Source: Arenicola marina
Taxonomy: Eukaryota; Annelida; Polychaeta; Arenicolidae
Direction of reading: 5' to 3'
DNA: 64,000 nucleotides
Assembly: GCA_964019135.1 (NCBI GenBank)
Contig: OZ025253.1
Span: 9,181,059 to 9,245,058, forward strand
Made by a program: the position numbers and the translations under genes. This document shows, piece by piece, positions 11,391 through 23,522 of the stretch; the stretch's first letter is position 1; each line of letters opens with the position of its first letter. The notes below the pieces were generated by a model. The model saw only the letters and a list, made by a program, of their open reading frames with translations. It had not been told where the DNA came from and ran no database searches.

Positions 11391-13807
11391 GGCGCTACGA
11401 ATTTTACTTGTTATCTAATAATACGTCATCGTGACGCGACATGACGTCGTTTGACGTTTGCAAAAATGCTTAAGATGGCTTCTATTTCTTTAATATACCT
11501 ACGTATCAACTCGTTCTATGACAGCTATTGCCAAAGTGGCTGAAAATAAAGCAAACCCAACATGTCGTAGGAGCACGTTAGCTATGACGTCATTTTTGAC
11601 GCATACTTATCCCCTGCGCCAAACAAGTTACACACGGCACAAAATGTCCCTGAACACGACCTGCAACGTCAAGCAACCCGAAAGTCGCCATACCTTGTAA
11701 TAGCTGAGTAATAGCCTACGTAAGATATGTGACGTCATGACGTCATGGTGACGTTATGACGTGACGCACGACAACGTCCAAGCGGCAATATGCCAAGCTT
11801 TACTGCCACAACTTATTCGATTAAAGAGCTAGCCGATAGTAAGATTAGTCCTTCAGCTATGGCTTGGCGAAATGGCCAAAAGTTGCATTAGTTCATCATT
11901 GCGGAGATACGGAGACCTAGGACAAGAACAAAGAACACTGTAGGCGAAGCGATATAGCAACCAATTTGTTTCTTTTACTACTTTTCTGACCATCAATGTT
12001 CCCTACCATTTGACGCAAACATCACAGCTCTAGCTTGTTTTTCTGATTTTTGACGTTGTTTTCAAGATGGACACAATCTCCATTCACTCATCATTGGCGG
12101 CCCCGCGAAGGTGTCGTCCCACTTCGGAGCGCTCTAGCGCCATAACTAGACAAGATCCGCCTAGTTAAAGCACTAAGTGATTTGAAGATGCTTATTGGCA
12201 ACTAGTTGGCGAAAAGAATGCAATTTTAGCATTGTTATCTGATTTTTGACGATTTTTCTTTCAATGGCAGGAATCTGTATGTTTATCATTAGGCCAGTGG
12301 CTTCGTTGCCATGGAAACAAAAAGTAATACAGAGATCGCCGTGTGTTTCTTATAACTTGCTTTAAGGTGATATTACCTCACTGTGTGGCGAAGGAGACTG
12401 AAATAGCTTGAGCGGAAGTAGGTCATATTCGATCAATTTCATTTTTCCCCATAGGATTCCATGTTAAACGATTTCGACTATATACCGAAAAGTAATGTGG
12501 CTATGGACCCATATTGACAGATTATGATTCAGCTTAGTATTATCCATCCACAGCTGCGAGCATTGAGCGATGGCTTGAATAGGACGCCCGTGGGAGCCGC
12601 TGCTAGTGCCAAAAAGCCGTATCTTTCACCATTGGCCAAATTTCGAAAAAATCCTGTGACGTCACTTTTTTCTCCAATTGCATATGATAAGCACTGTTGC
12701 TACTAGGTATCATGCCTAACTAAGACAAAAATCCCGGTGTTGTTTGCTGAAGGCACTTGCGACATACGCGACAGAACATTTTTTCCCAGCCTAAAGATAC
12801 AGCCCTTTTAACATGGAAAGTCCCATAGAGAAATCTCCCCGGCCCTGGAACCGGAAGTAAGATAGGAACGTATTCTTTTTAGTTTGTAGCTATACGAGGA
12901 ACTACTTTTCCTACAATATAATGCTACTCTCGCATTTTTGTGATTTTTTTCTGATTTTTGATGATTTTTTGTAAGTACCGAAAGTGACGTCATCGTTACG
13001 TCACGTGACGTATCAGAAAACTCTAAGATTCAGCACAAGTCATCACAATTCATATTTCTATGACATATTTGAACATCATAGCGATAGCTTTATGGCAAAT
13101 GTGCCAAAAAGCGAAAAAACTGACAGAGGTCATTTAGTGCGTTTTCCGCAAAACCTATTACCTCATTTTCCTCAAAAATGAGTATTACGCATCAAAAAGT
13201 GAACAATACCCGAAAACTGCACCTGAAAGAGGGGCACATTCTGAAACTAATCCGAGATCTCTAGCTTAAATATTAACGGAGATATAAGCGTTTTTAGTTA
13301 TTTTTTCAAAAAATCGCTGTGACCTTGACCTTTGACCTTTCGACCTGCGTGACGAGAATGTTGTAGCCCTATAGCCTAGCTATTAGGTACTAAAGACTGC
13401 GAACTAATACATACAGCCGTTAGGCCACAAGGAGACTTTCCGTTTTCGAGTGAAACAGACATACATACATACAAACTAACATACAAACACGACCGACCGA
13501 CATATGACGAAAATTGAAAATTTTCGTCATAACAAGAAGTCAGTGAGGACACTGATGATGACGAAAATCGACTTTGGGTCAAAGGGCGTGTACTTTGCGA
13601 CCAGTCCCGACTCTCTAGCGTCGCTATTAAGCGAACGGCGGCCATCGACGAGTAAGGAGTGCCGGTCGATATCGCTATTCACTCATAATGGGAGCCTCAG
13701 CAAAGGGGGGTGCAACTCTTGCGAGCGCTCTAGCGGCCAAACTAAGCGTCCTAGAGCAATTCTATCGCGATTTTCGCTGGTCAACCCGCCATCCCTCTCT
13801 CGCTTCA
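11391..13807 (+). repeat. 2.4-kb tandem repeat family, copy 1
   Basis: It begins at 'ggcgctacgaattttac' and ends at 'ctctctcgcttcag', immediately before the same starting motif of copy 2, giving a head-to-tail offset of 2417 bp. Landmarks in order are two abutting TGACGTCA palindromes (11730-11745), a 'ttgccatggaaac' motif, 'aagtcccatagagaaat' with 'ctggaaccggaagtaagata', 'gtgaccttgacctttgacc', a short CATA microsatellite, and the palindrome near 13505-13530. All open frames are short and differ between copies, so it is non-coding. Confidence 0.93.
13503..13533. repeat. Terminal-type palindrome of the repeat family
   Basis: 'gacgaaaatt' is followed by 'gaaaattttcgtc', forming a near-perfect hairpin directly after the acagacatacatac tract. 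Equivalents are at 15967-15998, 21012-21038 and 23200-23231, always after the microsatellite, so the hairpin is a fixed structural part of the element rather than chance. Confidence 0.8.
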
Positions 13808-16268
13808 GGCGCTACGAATTTTACTTTTTATCTAATAATACGTCATCGTGACGCGACATGACGTCATTTGACGTTTGCAAAAATGCTTAAGATGGCTTCT
13901 ATTTCTTTAATATAACCTACGTAGCAACTCGGGCTATTACAGCTATTGCCAAAGTGGCTGAAAATGAAGCAAACCCAACATTTCGTAGGAGCACGTTAGC
14001 TATGACGTCATTTTTGACGCATACTTATCCCCTGCGCCAAAAAAGTTCCGCACGGTACAAACTGTCCCTGAACACGACCTGCAACGTCAAGCAACCCGAA
14101 AGTCGCCATACCTTGTAATAGCTGAGTAATAGCCTATGTAAGATATGTGACGTCATGACGTCATGGTGACGTTATGACATGACGCACGACAACGTCCAAG
14201 CGGCAATATGCCAAGCTTTACTGCAACAACTTATTCGATTAAAGAGCTAGGCGATAGAAAGATTAGTCCTTCAGCTATGGCTTGGCGAAATGGTCAATAA
14301 TTGCATTAGCTTATCATTGCGGAAACACGGAGACCGACGACAAGAACAAAGAACACTGTAAGCGAAGTGACTTAGCAACTAATTTGTTTCTTTTACTATT
14401 TTTCTGACCATCAATGTACCCTACCATTTGACGCAAACATCACAGCTCTAGCTTGTTTTTCTGATTTTTGACGATTTTTTCAAGATGGACACAATCTCCA
14501 TTCACTCATCATTGGCGGCCCCGCGAAGGTGTCGTCCCACTTCGGAGCGCTCTAGCGCCATAACTAGACAACATCCGCCTGATTAAAGCACCAAATGATC
14601 TGAAGATGCTTATTGGCAAATAGTTGGCAAAAAGATTGCAATTTTAGCATTGTTATCTGATTTTTAACGATTTTTCTTTCAATGGCAAGAATCTGTATGT
14701 TTATCATTAGGCCAGTGGCTTCGTTGCCATGGAAACAAAAAGTAATACAGAGATCGCCGTGTTTTTCATATAACTTGCTTTAAGATGATATTACCGCACT
14801 GTGTGGCGAAGGAGACTGAAATAGCTTGAGCGGAAGTAGGTCATATTCGATCAAGTTCATTTTTCCCCATAGGATCCCATGTTAAACGATTTCGACTATA
14901 TACCGAAAATTAATGTGGCTATGGAACCATATTGACAGATTATGATTCAGCTTAGTATTATCCATCCACAGCTGCAAGCATTGAGAGATGGCTTGAATAG
15001 GACACCCGTGGGAGCCTCTGCTGACACCAAAAAGCCGTATCTTTCACCATTGACCAAATTTCAAAAATCCTGTGACGTCACTATTTGCTGTAATTGCATA
15101 TGGTAAGCACTGTCGCTACTAGACGTCATGTTAAACTAAGGAAAAAATCGCGGTGTTGTTTGCTGGAGGCACTTGCGACATACGCGACAAAACATTTTTC
15201 CCCAGCCTAAAGATACAGCCCTATTAACATGGAAAGTCCCATAGAGAAATTCCCCCGGCCCTGGAACCGGAAGTAAGATAGGAACGTATTCTTTTTAGTT
15301 TGTAGCTATACGAGGAACTACTTTTTCTACAATATAATGCTACTCTCGCATTTTTGTGATTTTTTTCTGATTTTTGATGATTTTTTGTATGTACCAAAAG
15401 TGACGCCATGGTGACGTCACGTGACGTATTAGAAAACTCTAAAATTCGACACAAATCATTACAATTCATATTTCTATGACATATTTGAACATCATAGCGA
15501 TAGCTTGATGGCAAATGTGCCAAAAAGCGACAAAACTGACAGAGGTCATTTAGTGCGTTTTCCGCAAAACCTATGACCTCGTTTTCCTCGAAAATGAGTA
15601 TTACGCATCAAAAAGTGAACAATACCCGAAAACTGCACCTGAAAGAGGGGCACATTCTGAAACTAATTCGAGATCTCTAGCTTTAATATTAACGGAGATA
15701 TACGCGTTTTTAGTTATTTTTTCAAAAAATCGCTGTGACCTTGACCTTTGACCTTTCGACCTGCGTGACGAGAATGTTGTAGCCCTATTAGCTGGCTATA
15801 AGATGTTAAAGATTGCAAAACGATACATGTAGCAGTTAGGCCACAAAGAGACTTCCCGTTTTCGAGTGGGACAGACATACATACATACATACATACATAC
15901 ATACATACATACATACATACATACATACATACATACATACACACAAACACGACCAACCGACATATGCCGAAAATTGAAAATTTCAATTTTCGTCATAACA
16001 AACATACAAGAAGTCAGTGAGGACACTGATGATGACGAAAATCGACTTTGGGTCAAAGAGCGTGTATTTTGCAACCAGTCCCGACTCTCTAGCGTCGCTA
16101 TCGGCCATCGACGAGTAAGGAATGCCGGTCGATATCGCCGTTCACTCATAATGGGAACCTCGCCAAAGGGGGGTGCAACTCTCGCGAGCGCTCTAGCGGT
16201 CAAACTAAGCGTCCTAGAACAATTATATCGCGATTTCCGCGGGTCAACTTGCCATCTCTCTCTCGCTT
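13808..16268 (+). repeat. 2.4-kb tandem repeat family, copy 2
   Basis: This is a head-to-tail neighbour of copy 1 with the same landmarks: paired TGACGTCA at 14148-14163, 'aagtcccatagagaaat' near 15234, the TGACC tracts near 15735, a long CATA microsatellite at 15875-15941, and an AT-rich palindrome at 15967-15998. The last about 250 bp (to 'ctctctcgcttca') match the end of copy 1, which suggests the pair arose by unequal exchange or replication slippage. Confidence 0.93.
15875..15941. repeat. (CATA)n microsatellite
   Basis: About 16 tetranucleotide units inside repeat copy 2. It is much shorter in copy 1 (about 13450-13480) and interrupted in copy 3 (23063-23178). Reading frames through it give periodic YVCM or YIHT peptides that have no biological support. 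Confidence 0.95.
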
Positions 16269-17002
16269 CATGCCAAATCTGGGCTCCCAAGCTCAATTAT
16301 TAACCGAGTTATGGCCCTTTGAACGTCGAAACGCCACAAAAGTCCCATAGAGAAATGCCGTCGGCCCTGGAACCGGAAGTAAGATAGGAACGTATCGTTT
16401 TTACTTTGCAGCTATAAGGGGAACCTCGTTTCCTACAACTGACCTACTATTTTTATGATTTTTTTCCGATTTTTGCCGATTTTTGGTAAGTACCAAAAGT
16501 GACGTCATCGTGACGTCAGGTGACGCATTAGAACACTCTAAGATTCAACACAAGTCATCTCAGTTCATATTTCTATGACATATTGGAAAGTCATAGCGGT
16601 AGCTTAAAGGTAAATGGGTCAAAAAGCGAAAACACTGACAGAGGTCATTTAGTGCGTTTTCCTCGAAACTGATCAGCTCATTTTACTCGAAAATTAGTAT
16701 ACGCATCAAAAAGTGGACAATACATGAAAACTGCGCCCTAATTAGTAGCACATTCTGAAACTTACCAGAGACCTTTAGCTTTAATATTAACGGAGATAAG
16801 AGCGTTTTTATTCGTGGGTCTAGCTGTAATACTGAGCGAGTTAGACCGGAAAATGTGTTTTGGACGTATGACGTCACCGTGACGTTGACGATTGACCGAT
16901 TTCACCTGGCAACGAACTTGACCTGAGATTAGACTGGCATCTGTTGGCGAAGTTTGACAACGATAGCTGCAAGTGTTCGACAGTTATCGTGCTCACAGAC
17001 AG

Positions 17003-17034
<32 letters not shown>

Positions 17035-17180
17035 GACTGACGAAACAGTGGCCCAATGATAAAGCATAGAGATTCTGGATAAGTTAGACAATTCGTCAAA
17101 AATCGGAAAAACAAGCTAGACCTGAAATCTTTGCGGCTAATAACTAGGAAAGGAAAACGTAATTTCGTCAATCCATAACT
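16269..17180 (+). repeat. Diverged internal repeat of the same family
   Basis: 'aaagtcccatagagaaatg', 'ccctggaaccggaagtaaga', 'gacgtcatcgtgacgtca' and the following 500 bp repeat, at lower identity, the 3' half of the 2.4-kb unit (15233-15760). The stretch ends in a (CA)n run at about 16999-17030 and an 'acaggactgacgaaac' sequence in place of the usual palindrome. This is an older copy abutting the young tandem pair. Confidence 0.75.
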
Positions 17181-19100
17181 GAAAGGCTGATGCGCATACC
17201 GCCGTGCTGGTCAACATTTTGGGGTTGTCGGGCAAAACGTTCGCTTCTTATTATTTTGACTTTGCCGTCATGCCATGACGTCATCATGATGTGTTTTACA
17301 ATGGCCATTACTCGGCTATACGTTATAGTGACTTCGGTTTATTTGTACCTTGTACATTATACCCAGGGACAAGTACTGCCATTCGTAAATTTATTTGCGG
17401 TCCCTAAACGTGTGCGTAAAAAATGACGTCGTAATTAAAGTGAGCCGACGTCATTGTGGACTCGTTTCGTGTTCACTTACTTTAGTATTAGTTTCCATCA
17501 CTGTCAGTTAATAAGTAATTAAACTGGCAAATTAGAAGCCAATTTGCTACGTGTTGGTAAGCGTCGGCGACGTCTTATGACGTCACGTCAAAAATAAGCA
17601 AGCTAGAGCTGCGATCTTTGCGGCACTTAGTGGGGATCATTCATGGATAAAAAGGCATTTGCGCAGAATTCAGACAGTGTGCTTGGCGTGGGCACCCGGT
17701 CACTACAGAGAGCGGTACCTTCATAGGTCAGTTGCCGTTGCCCATCATAAGTGAGTGGGGAAATCGACTACGTGCATTTTCTTGGTTAGACGAACCACCG
17801 CTCGCGCAGTATTGATGGTAAAGCGTTGCAACTGACAATAGTCTATTTTAGTATGTTTGTTTGCCTATGTACATTAGTGTCGGCGCTTAAAGGGCGCCAC
17901 AGACGTGTGCGTATACGAGTGTGTGTGTGAGGGAGGGCGGGGGGGGGGGGGGGGTAAAAGCCCCTAACCCGCCCTCTCAGTTGTTACTTAAGTGTACCGA
18001 GAACGATCGATCATTAGATGTGACGCAAAACGGCCTGACGATAAAAAAAGCTCATGATATGTGTGGCTGTATGTTGGCCTATACACCCTAGAAAATATTC
18101 ACATGTTACTGTAATGAAATATCTTCAATTTGAACCAATTGATTTACCCAATGAACACTTGCCATGTATCTATGTATTTTATGTGTACTACAGGGCCCAA
18201 ACATTTAAATTAATGAATCTGTCGGTACACAGATATGCGCCCTGCGGCTGATTGAACACGACAGAATTGATTCGCCAGTTTGTAAAATAGTGCCTTGTAA
18301 TGATCTTAAGATTTGGTATAATAGACGAAATGTTTGTGCAAGACTGAAGGTGATATGTGTATTCTAGGCGACGCAATGTGCCCTTATCTGCCAATCACCC
18401 AAATGAGGAGAGTGGAATAAATTTACTGCAAATAGCAGTTGATTAGGGTATCGGTCGGTTATCTAGATAATCGCAAACTACGAGCGGGGGAGGGTGGGGG
18501 AGGGGGGGGGGAGGTGGCGCGCGGTAAAGCCCCTATCTTTTTCACCTCCGAAACCCGCCCGCACTTAGGGGCGTTTCACCCTGAAAATCTGCTCGAAAAA
18601 GGCGTTTTACCGCCGAAATCCGCACGGAAGGGGTGTTTTACCCTCAAAATGTTGCAGATCCATGCAGAGCCCCTTTTCACGGCAAACCCGCTCTTTGAAA
18701 GAACGTTCTTCCCCAACCCCCGGTCGCAAGTTTTAAAATGTTTCCTCAATAGGGGTATATCTCTTTCACCACAAATGTCAGCTCTGTCCGGCATCAATTG
18801 GCACCCGGTGTGGAAGGGGCGGTTGGCTGCTCGTGTTCTTCGGGCGGGCACCCCTAATCTGAGACGGCTTGAGGGAGTCGGCCCGCCGAGCATGTGATAA
18901 AACATGATACGAGACACGATATACGTCATACAGACACGTGATACACGATAGGATCATTATGGCGAGACGTGTGAGGGGGATGGGGACAGCCATGACAGAA
19001 AAACCTTATGTCCAAATAGGTTGTGTGAGTACGCCTGAAGAATATTTACACCATAGCGACCCTGTAAAAAGGGTAATATAAATTCCTGGTCTTGTTTATT
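17181..19100. other. No gene recognised; G-rich low-complexity patches
   Basis: CRE-like TGACGTCA motifs recur near 17276 and 17577. Poly-G runs are at 17938-17955 and 18485-18513. Segments near 18555-18690 carry degenerate repeats of 'gttttaccctcaaaat' type. No frame is convincing. Confidence 0.45.
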
Positions 19101-19239
19101 TATTTGTCTGACTTTGTACTATACATGACTCAGTGTTGTTGATTACCCGATATGAGAAACTTTATACGCAGAAAGTGCGGCGACAACATGCATGGCCGAT
19201 AGGTTCGCTACATATATTATTAGCGATAAGGTACCTCTT

Positions 19240-19580
19240 ACCCCCACCTCACCACAAATCGTCGCCCGCCGTTTGCCGTCCGCGCCCTATAATTTATGGC
19301 ACCAGCACAAAAGGGGTGAAAAAGAATGTTTTTTGGGTGGAGGCAGACCGTGACGGCTTGGGGGCGTCGGCCCGCCGAGCTACGAAAGCTTTATTTATTA
19401 CGTCTATCGCTCCAGGCGCCTATTTCACTGACTGACATACCTCACCACAAACCGTCGCCCGACTTTTGCCGTCCGCGCCCTATAATTAATGACCCCAGCA
19501 CAAAGGGGTGAAAATGAATGTTTTTTGGGGGGAGGCAGACCGTGACGGACTTGGGGGCGTCGGCCCGCCGAGAAAAGTCG
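19240..19580. repeat. Two tandem copies of an about 195-bp unit
   Basis: 'cctcaccacaaatcgtcgcc' (from about 19246) and 'cctcaccacaaaccgtcgcc' (from about 19440) each lead into 'gccgtccgcgccctataatt', 'aatgttttttggg' and 'gcgtcggcccgccgag'. A remnant of the last part is also at about 18858-18893. Non-coding. Confidence 0.85.
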
Positions 19581-20559
19581 GGTTCGAACCCCCAACTTCC
19601 AGGCGCTCTGGCACCGTTACGTTTCTCACTCCGGGTTCGAGCTGAGATTGGATTTGACATAAGCTACGTCACCCCTATCCGCCAGGGTAAGTTTGGTGCT
19701 CAGGTGTTATTTAGTTTTCGAGCTACAACCGAGCACTCGACATTTACAATAGTCAAGGTCACGACCTTGAACCTTGACCCAGATTGCTGAAATATAACCA
19801 ATTTAAAGATACGACCTTAAGTAATCGTTGTGTCAAAGATAAGTCACGTGGCTTATAGATGTCTATGTTTTGAGCTCCTAGTAAATTTCAAAAATGTCCT
19901 ATCTTTTACCATTGGGCAATTTTTGCGTTGCCATGGAAACAAAAAGTAACTGTCCGATCGGGATAATTTTTGATATAGGGTACTTGAGTGGAACCCTTCA
20001 TGTCCCTTCAAAGTCTCGTGTCAATCGCATGGAGATTTAAAGGAAAAAATTGTTGTGGAAAATTTTGAAATTTCCAGAGCCTGTCGCGTGAAAACTATTG
20101 TTCCTACGTAAAATTTAATAGCGATAGCGAGAAATATTCAGGACGAATACTGCCAGTTCGATCGCCGTAATTCTTGGCATAGTCTATCTGGGTGGCGGAC
20201 CGAATGTCCCTGCCAAGCCGTATCGAGGCTTTATAATGGGCTTGGCAATGTTAAAGTGTGATTATTTGTCAGCGTCGAAACTACTGGTATTTCGATGGCA
20301 TTTGGCATACATGATGTCAGTAATATGGGGGCATATTCCACCACATATGAGTCATCTACCTGCATTTATGTAGTCACAGCGATTTTTTTGCACTGTCTGC
20401 AATGTCAAAATTGATCATCCAATAACTCGAAAACTAAATATTAACAAAGTTACGCGGGAAAACATGTTTCGTAACCTTGACCTTGAGGTGACCTTGACCT
20501 TGGAAGCGTGACCTTGGTCAATATAATATTTTACGCCCAAATACTAATGTCATATCTCA

Positions 20560-21040
20560 CGCAAGGTGTGGTTTGTCTGACATGTACCCTTCATGGAGAA
20601 ATTAAGGAGGCCTGATTCCCGCCAAAATGCTCTCATAGGGTCCCATGTTAAACTTTGGGAATTTTTAGCAGGAAAACTATTCGGGAGATTTGCACAAATG
20701 AAAAACGATATAGAAGGTACTAATGGGCCCAATACGTGAAATAATTTGCAGCATGATTGAATGGAAACTGCGAACGTTATAGCGATGTTCCCGTTTTTTG
20801 GTTCTATCTTTCAATGGTTAAGCGAATTTCAACAAATTCCTGTGACCTTGACCTTTGACCTACATGGCCCATCTACAAACTTAGCCTGACAATTGCCATT
20901 CCGCATGTTTCTGTGAATTTGGAAGTCGATATCTTAAGGCATTCGAAAGATAATGTCTTACGTTACAAACAGACAGACACGCAGACAGACAAACCGAACA
21001 CACCGACATAAGACGAAAATTGAAAATTTTCGTCTTAACG
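20560..21040 (+). repeat. Hairpin-ended interspersed repeat
   Basis: It contains 'ctcatagggtcccatgttaa', 'ctgtgaccttgacctttgac', a CAGACAGACA tract (20970-21000) and the palindrome 'gacgaaaatt/gaaaattttcgtc' at 21012-21038. It is directly followed by 2.4-kb repeat copy 3, whose first base after the palindrome region is the family start. The same tail architecture with a different body links it to the repeats at 11-17 kb. Confidence 0.75.
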
Positions 21041-23235
21041 AGACATGACGTCATTTTACGTGCGCGAAAATGCTCAAGACGGCTTCTATTTCTTTAATGT
21101 ACCTACTTATCAACTCGGGTTATGACAGCTATTGCCAAAGTGGCTGAAAATAAAGCAAACCTAACATTTCGTAGGAGCACGTTAGCTATGACGTCATTTT
21201 TGACGCATACTTATCCCCTGCGCCTAAAAAGTTACACACGGCACAAACTGTCCCTGAACACGACCTGCAACGTCAAGCAACCCGAAAGTCGCCATACCTT
21301 GTAATAGCTGAGTAATAGCCTACGTAAGATATGTGACGTCATGACGTCACGGTGACGTTATGACGTGACGCACGACAACGTCCAAGCAGCAATATGCCAA
21401 CCTTTACTGCCACAACTTATTCGATTAAAGAGCTAGGCGATAGAAAGATTAGTCCTTCAGCTATGGCTTGGCGAAATGGTCAAAAATTGCATTAGCTTAT
21501 CATTGCGGAAACACGGAGACCGACGACAAGAACAAAGAACACTGTAAGCGAAGTGATATTGCAACTAATTTGTTTCTTTCACTATTTTTTTGACCATCAA
21601 TGTTCCCTACCATTTGGCGTAAAGATCACAGCTCTGGCATGTTTTTCTTAATTTTGACGTTGTTTTCAAGATGGACACAATCTCCATTCACTCATCATTG
21701 GCGGCCCCACAAAGGTTTTATCCCATTTCGGAGCGCTCTAGCACCATAACTAGACAACCTCCGCCTAATTAAAGCACTAAGTGATCTGAAGATGCTTATT
21801 GGCAACTAGTTGGCGAAAAGAATGCAATTTTAGCATTGTTATCTGATTTTTGACAATTTTTCTTTCAATGGCAAGAATCTGTATGTTTATCATTAGGCCA
21901 GTGGCTTCGTTGCCATGGAAACAAAAAGTAGTAAAGAGATCGCCGTGTTTTTCTTATAGCTTGCTTTACAGTGATATTACCTCACTGTGTGGCGAAGGAG
22001 ACTGAAATAGCTTGAGCGGAAGTAGGTCATATTCGATCAAGCTCATTTTTCCCCATAGGATCCCATGTTAAACGATTTCGACTATATACCGAAAAGTAAT
22101 GTGGCTATGGAACCATATCGACAGATTATGATTCAACTTAGTATTATCCATCCACAGCTGCAAACATTGAGTGATGGCTTGAATAGGACACCCGTGGGAG
22201 CCTCTGCTGACACCAAAAATCTTTCACTTTTCACCACTGACCAAATTTCAAAAAAATCCTGTGACGTCACTATTTGCTGTAATTGCATATGGTAAGCACT
22301 GTCGCTACTAGACGTCATGTTCAACTAATGAAAAAATCGCGGTGTTGTTTGCTGGAGGCACTTGCGACATACGCGACAAAACATTTTTCCCCAGCCTAAA
22401 GATACAGCCCTATTAACATGGGAAGTCCCATAGAGAAATTCCCCCGGCCCTGGAACCGGAAGTAAGATAGGAACGTATTGTTTTTAGTTTGTAGCTATAC
22501 GAGGAACTATTTTTTCTACAATATAATGCTACTCTCGCATTTTTGTGATTTTTTTCTGATTTTTGATGATTTTTTGTAAGTACCAAAAGTGACGCCATGG
22601 TGACGTCACGTGACGTATCAGAAAACTCTAAGATTCGACACAAGTCATTACAATTCATATTTCTATGACATATTTGAACAACATAGCGATAGCTTGATGG
22701 CAAATGTGCCAAAAAGCGACAAAACTGACAGAGGTCATTTAGTGCGTTTTGCGCAAAACCTATTACCTCGTTTTCCTCGAAAATGAGTATTACGCATCAA
22801 AAAGTAAACAATACCCAAAAACTGCACCTGAAAGAGGGGCACATTCTGAAACTAATTCGAGATCTCTAGCTTTAATATTAACGGAGATATACGCGTTTTT
22901 AGTTATTTTTTCAAAAAATCGCTGTGACCTTGACCTTTGATCTTTCGACCTGCGCGACGAGAATGTTGTAGCCCTATTAGCTAGCTATAAGATGTTAAAG
23001 ATTGCGAAACGATATATGCAGCAGTTAGGCCACAAAGAGACTTCCCGTTTTCGAGTGGGACAGACATACATACATACATACATACAGCTTGTGGTTTATC
23101 CTGGACTTAACTACAGCTTGTGGTTTACCCTGTGCCCGTGCGTTTCTTTTTTACACACATACATACATACATACACACAAACACGACCAACCGACATATT
23201 CCGAAAATTGAAAATTTCAATTTTCGTCATAATAA
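21035..23235 (+). repeat. 2.4-kb repeat family, copy 3 (dispersed)
   Basis: It is collinear with copies 1 and 2: paired TGACGTCA at 21334-21349, 'ttgccatggaaac' near 21910, 'aagtcccatagagaaat' near 22425, TGACC tracts near 22925, microsatellite 23063-23178 and the palindrome at 23200-23231. It lacks the about 250-bp 3' segment present in copies 1 and 2. Its microsatellite is split by two near-identical 'acagcttgtggttta' segments (23084 and 23113). Confidence 0.92.
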
Positions 23236-23329
23236 TAATGTGCCAAATGAATCAAAATCCCAAAATTCACGATAACTTACAGTCACTTGGAAAATTGCCG
23301 CATGGAAGTGTCGCTTCAAAAACTCGCTA

Positions 23330-23522
23330 GATGGCGCTGCGTTTTGCGCTAACGGCAGTACGCTGGTACGTAGGCGCAATGTTGGGCCAACATTTCATTG
23401 CCAACTGTTGGGTGCAGAGCGCAGATGACGGTCGGTATTACGTTGCGCCTATGTATACTAGCAAACGGTTGCGTTGCCTACCTAAAAACAACGTTGGGCC
23501 GATAATGCCATGCTGGCTGGGA
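23330..23522. repeat. GTTGGGCCAAC-rich repeat before LINE-tail copy 2
   Basis: Motifs such as 'aatgttgggccaac', 'gccaactgttggg' and 'acgttgggcc' recur. The style matches 8985-9195, which flanks the other end of the duplicated segment. Confidence 0.65.

Noticed and set aside
15714..16303. Cys/Tyr/Val-rich and His/Thr/Tyr-rich frames through 15.9 kb
   Set aside because: Direct translations of the CATA microsatellite.
18439..18897. 152-codon plus-strand frame
   Set aside because: It spans G-rich low-complexity sequence and degenerate repeats, and resembles no protein I know.
19555..19640. tRNA gene suggested by a GGTTCGAACC B-box-like motif
   Set aside because: No matching A box or foldable cloverleaf could be drawn; the motif also sits at a repeat boundary. 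The same applies to 'gggttcaaatgtgggcc' near 47891.
15875..23178. CRISPR array
   Set aside because: The repeats here are contiguous micro- and minisatellites without unique spacers, in an animal genome.
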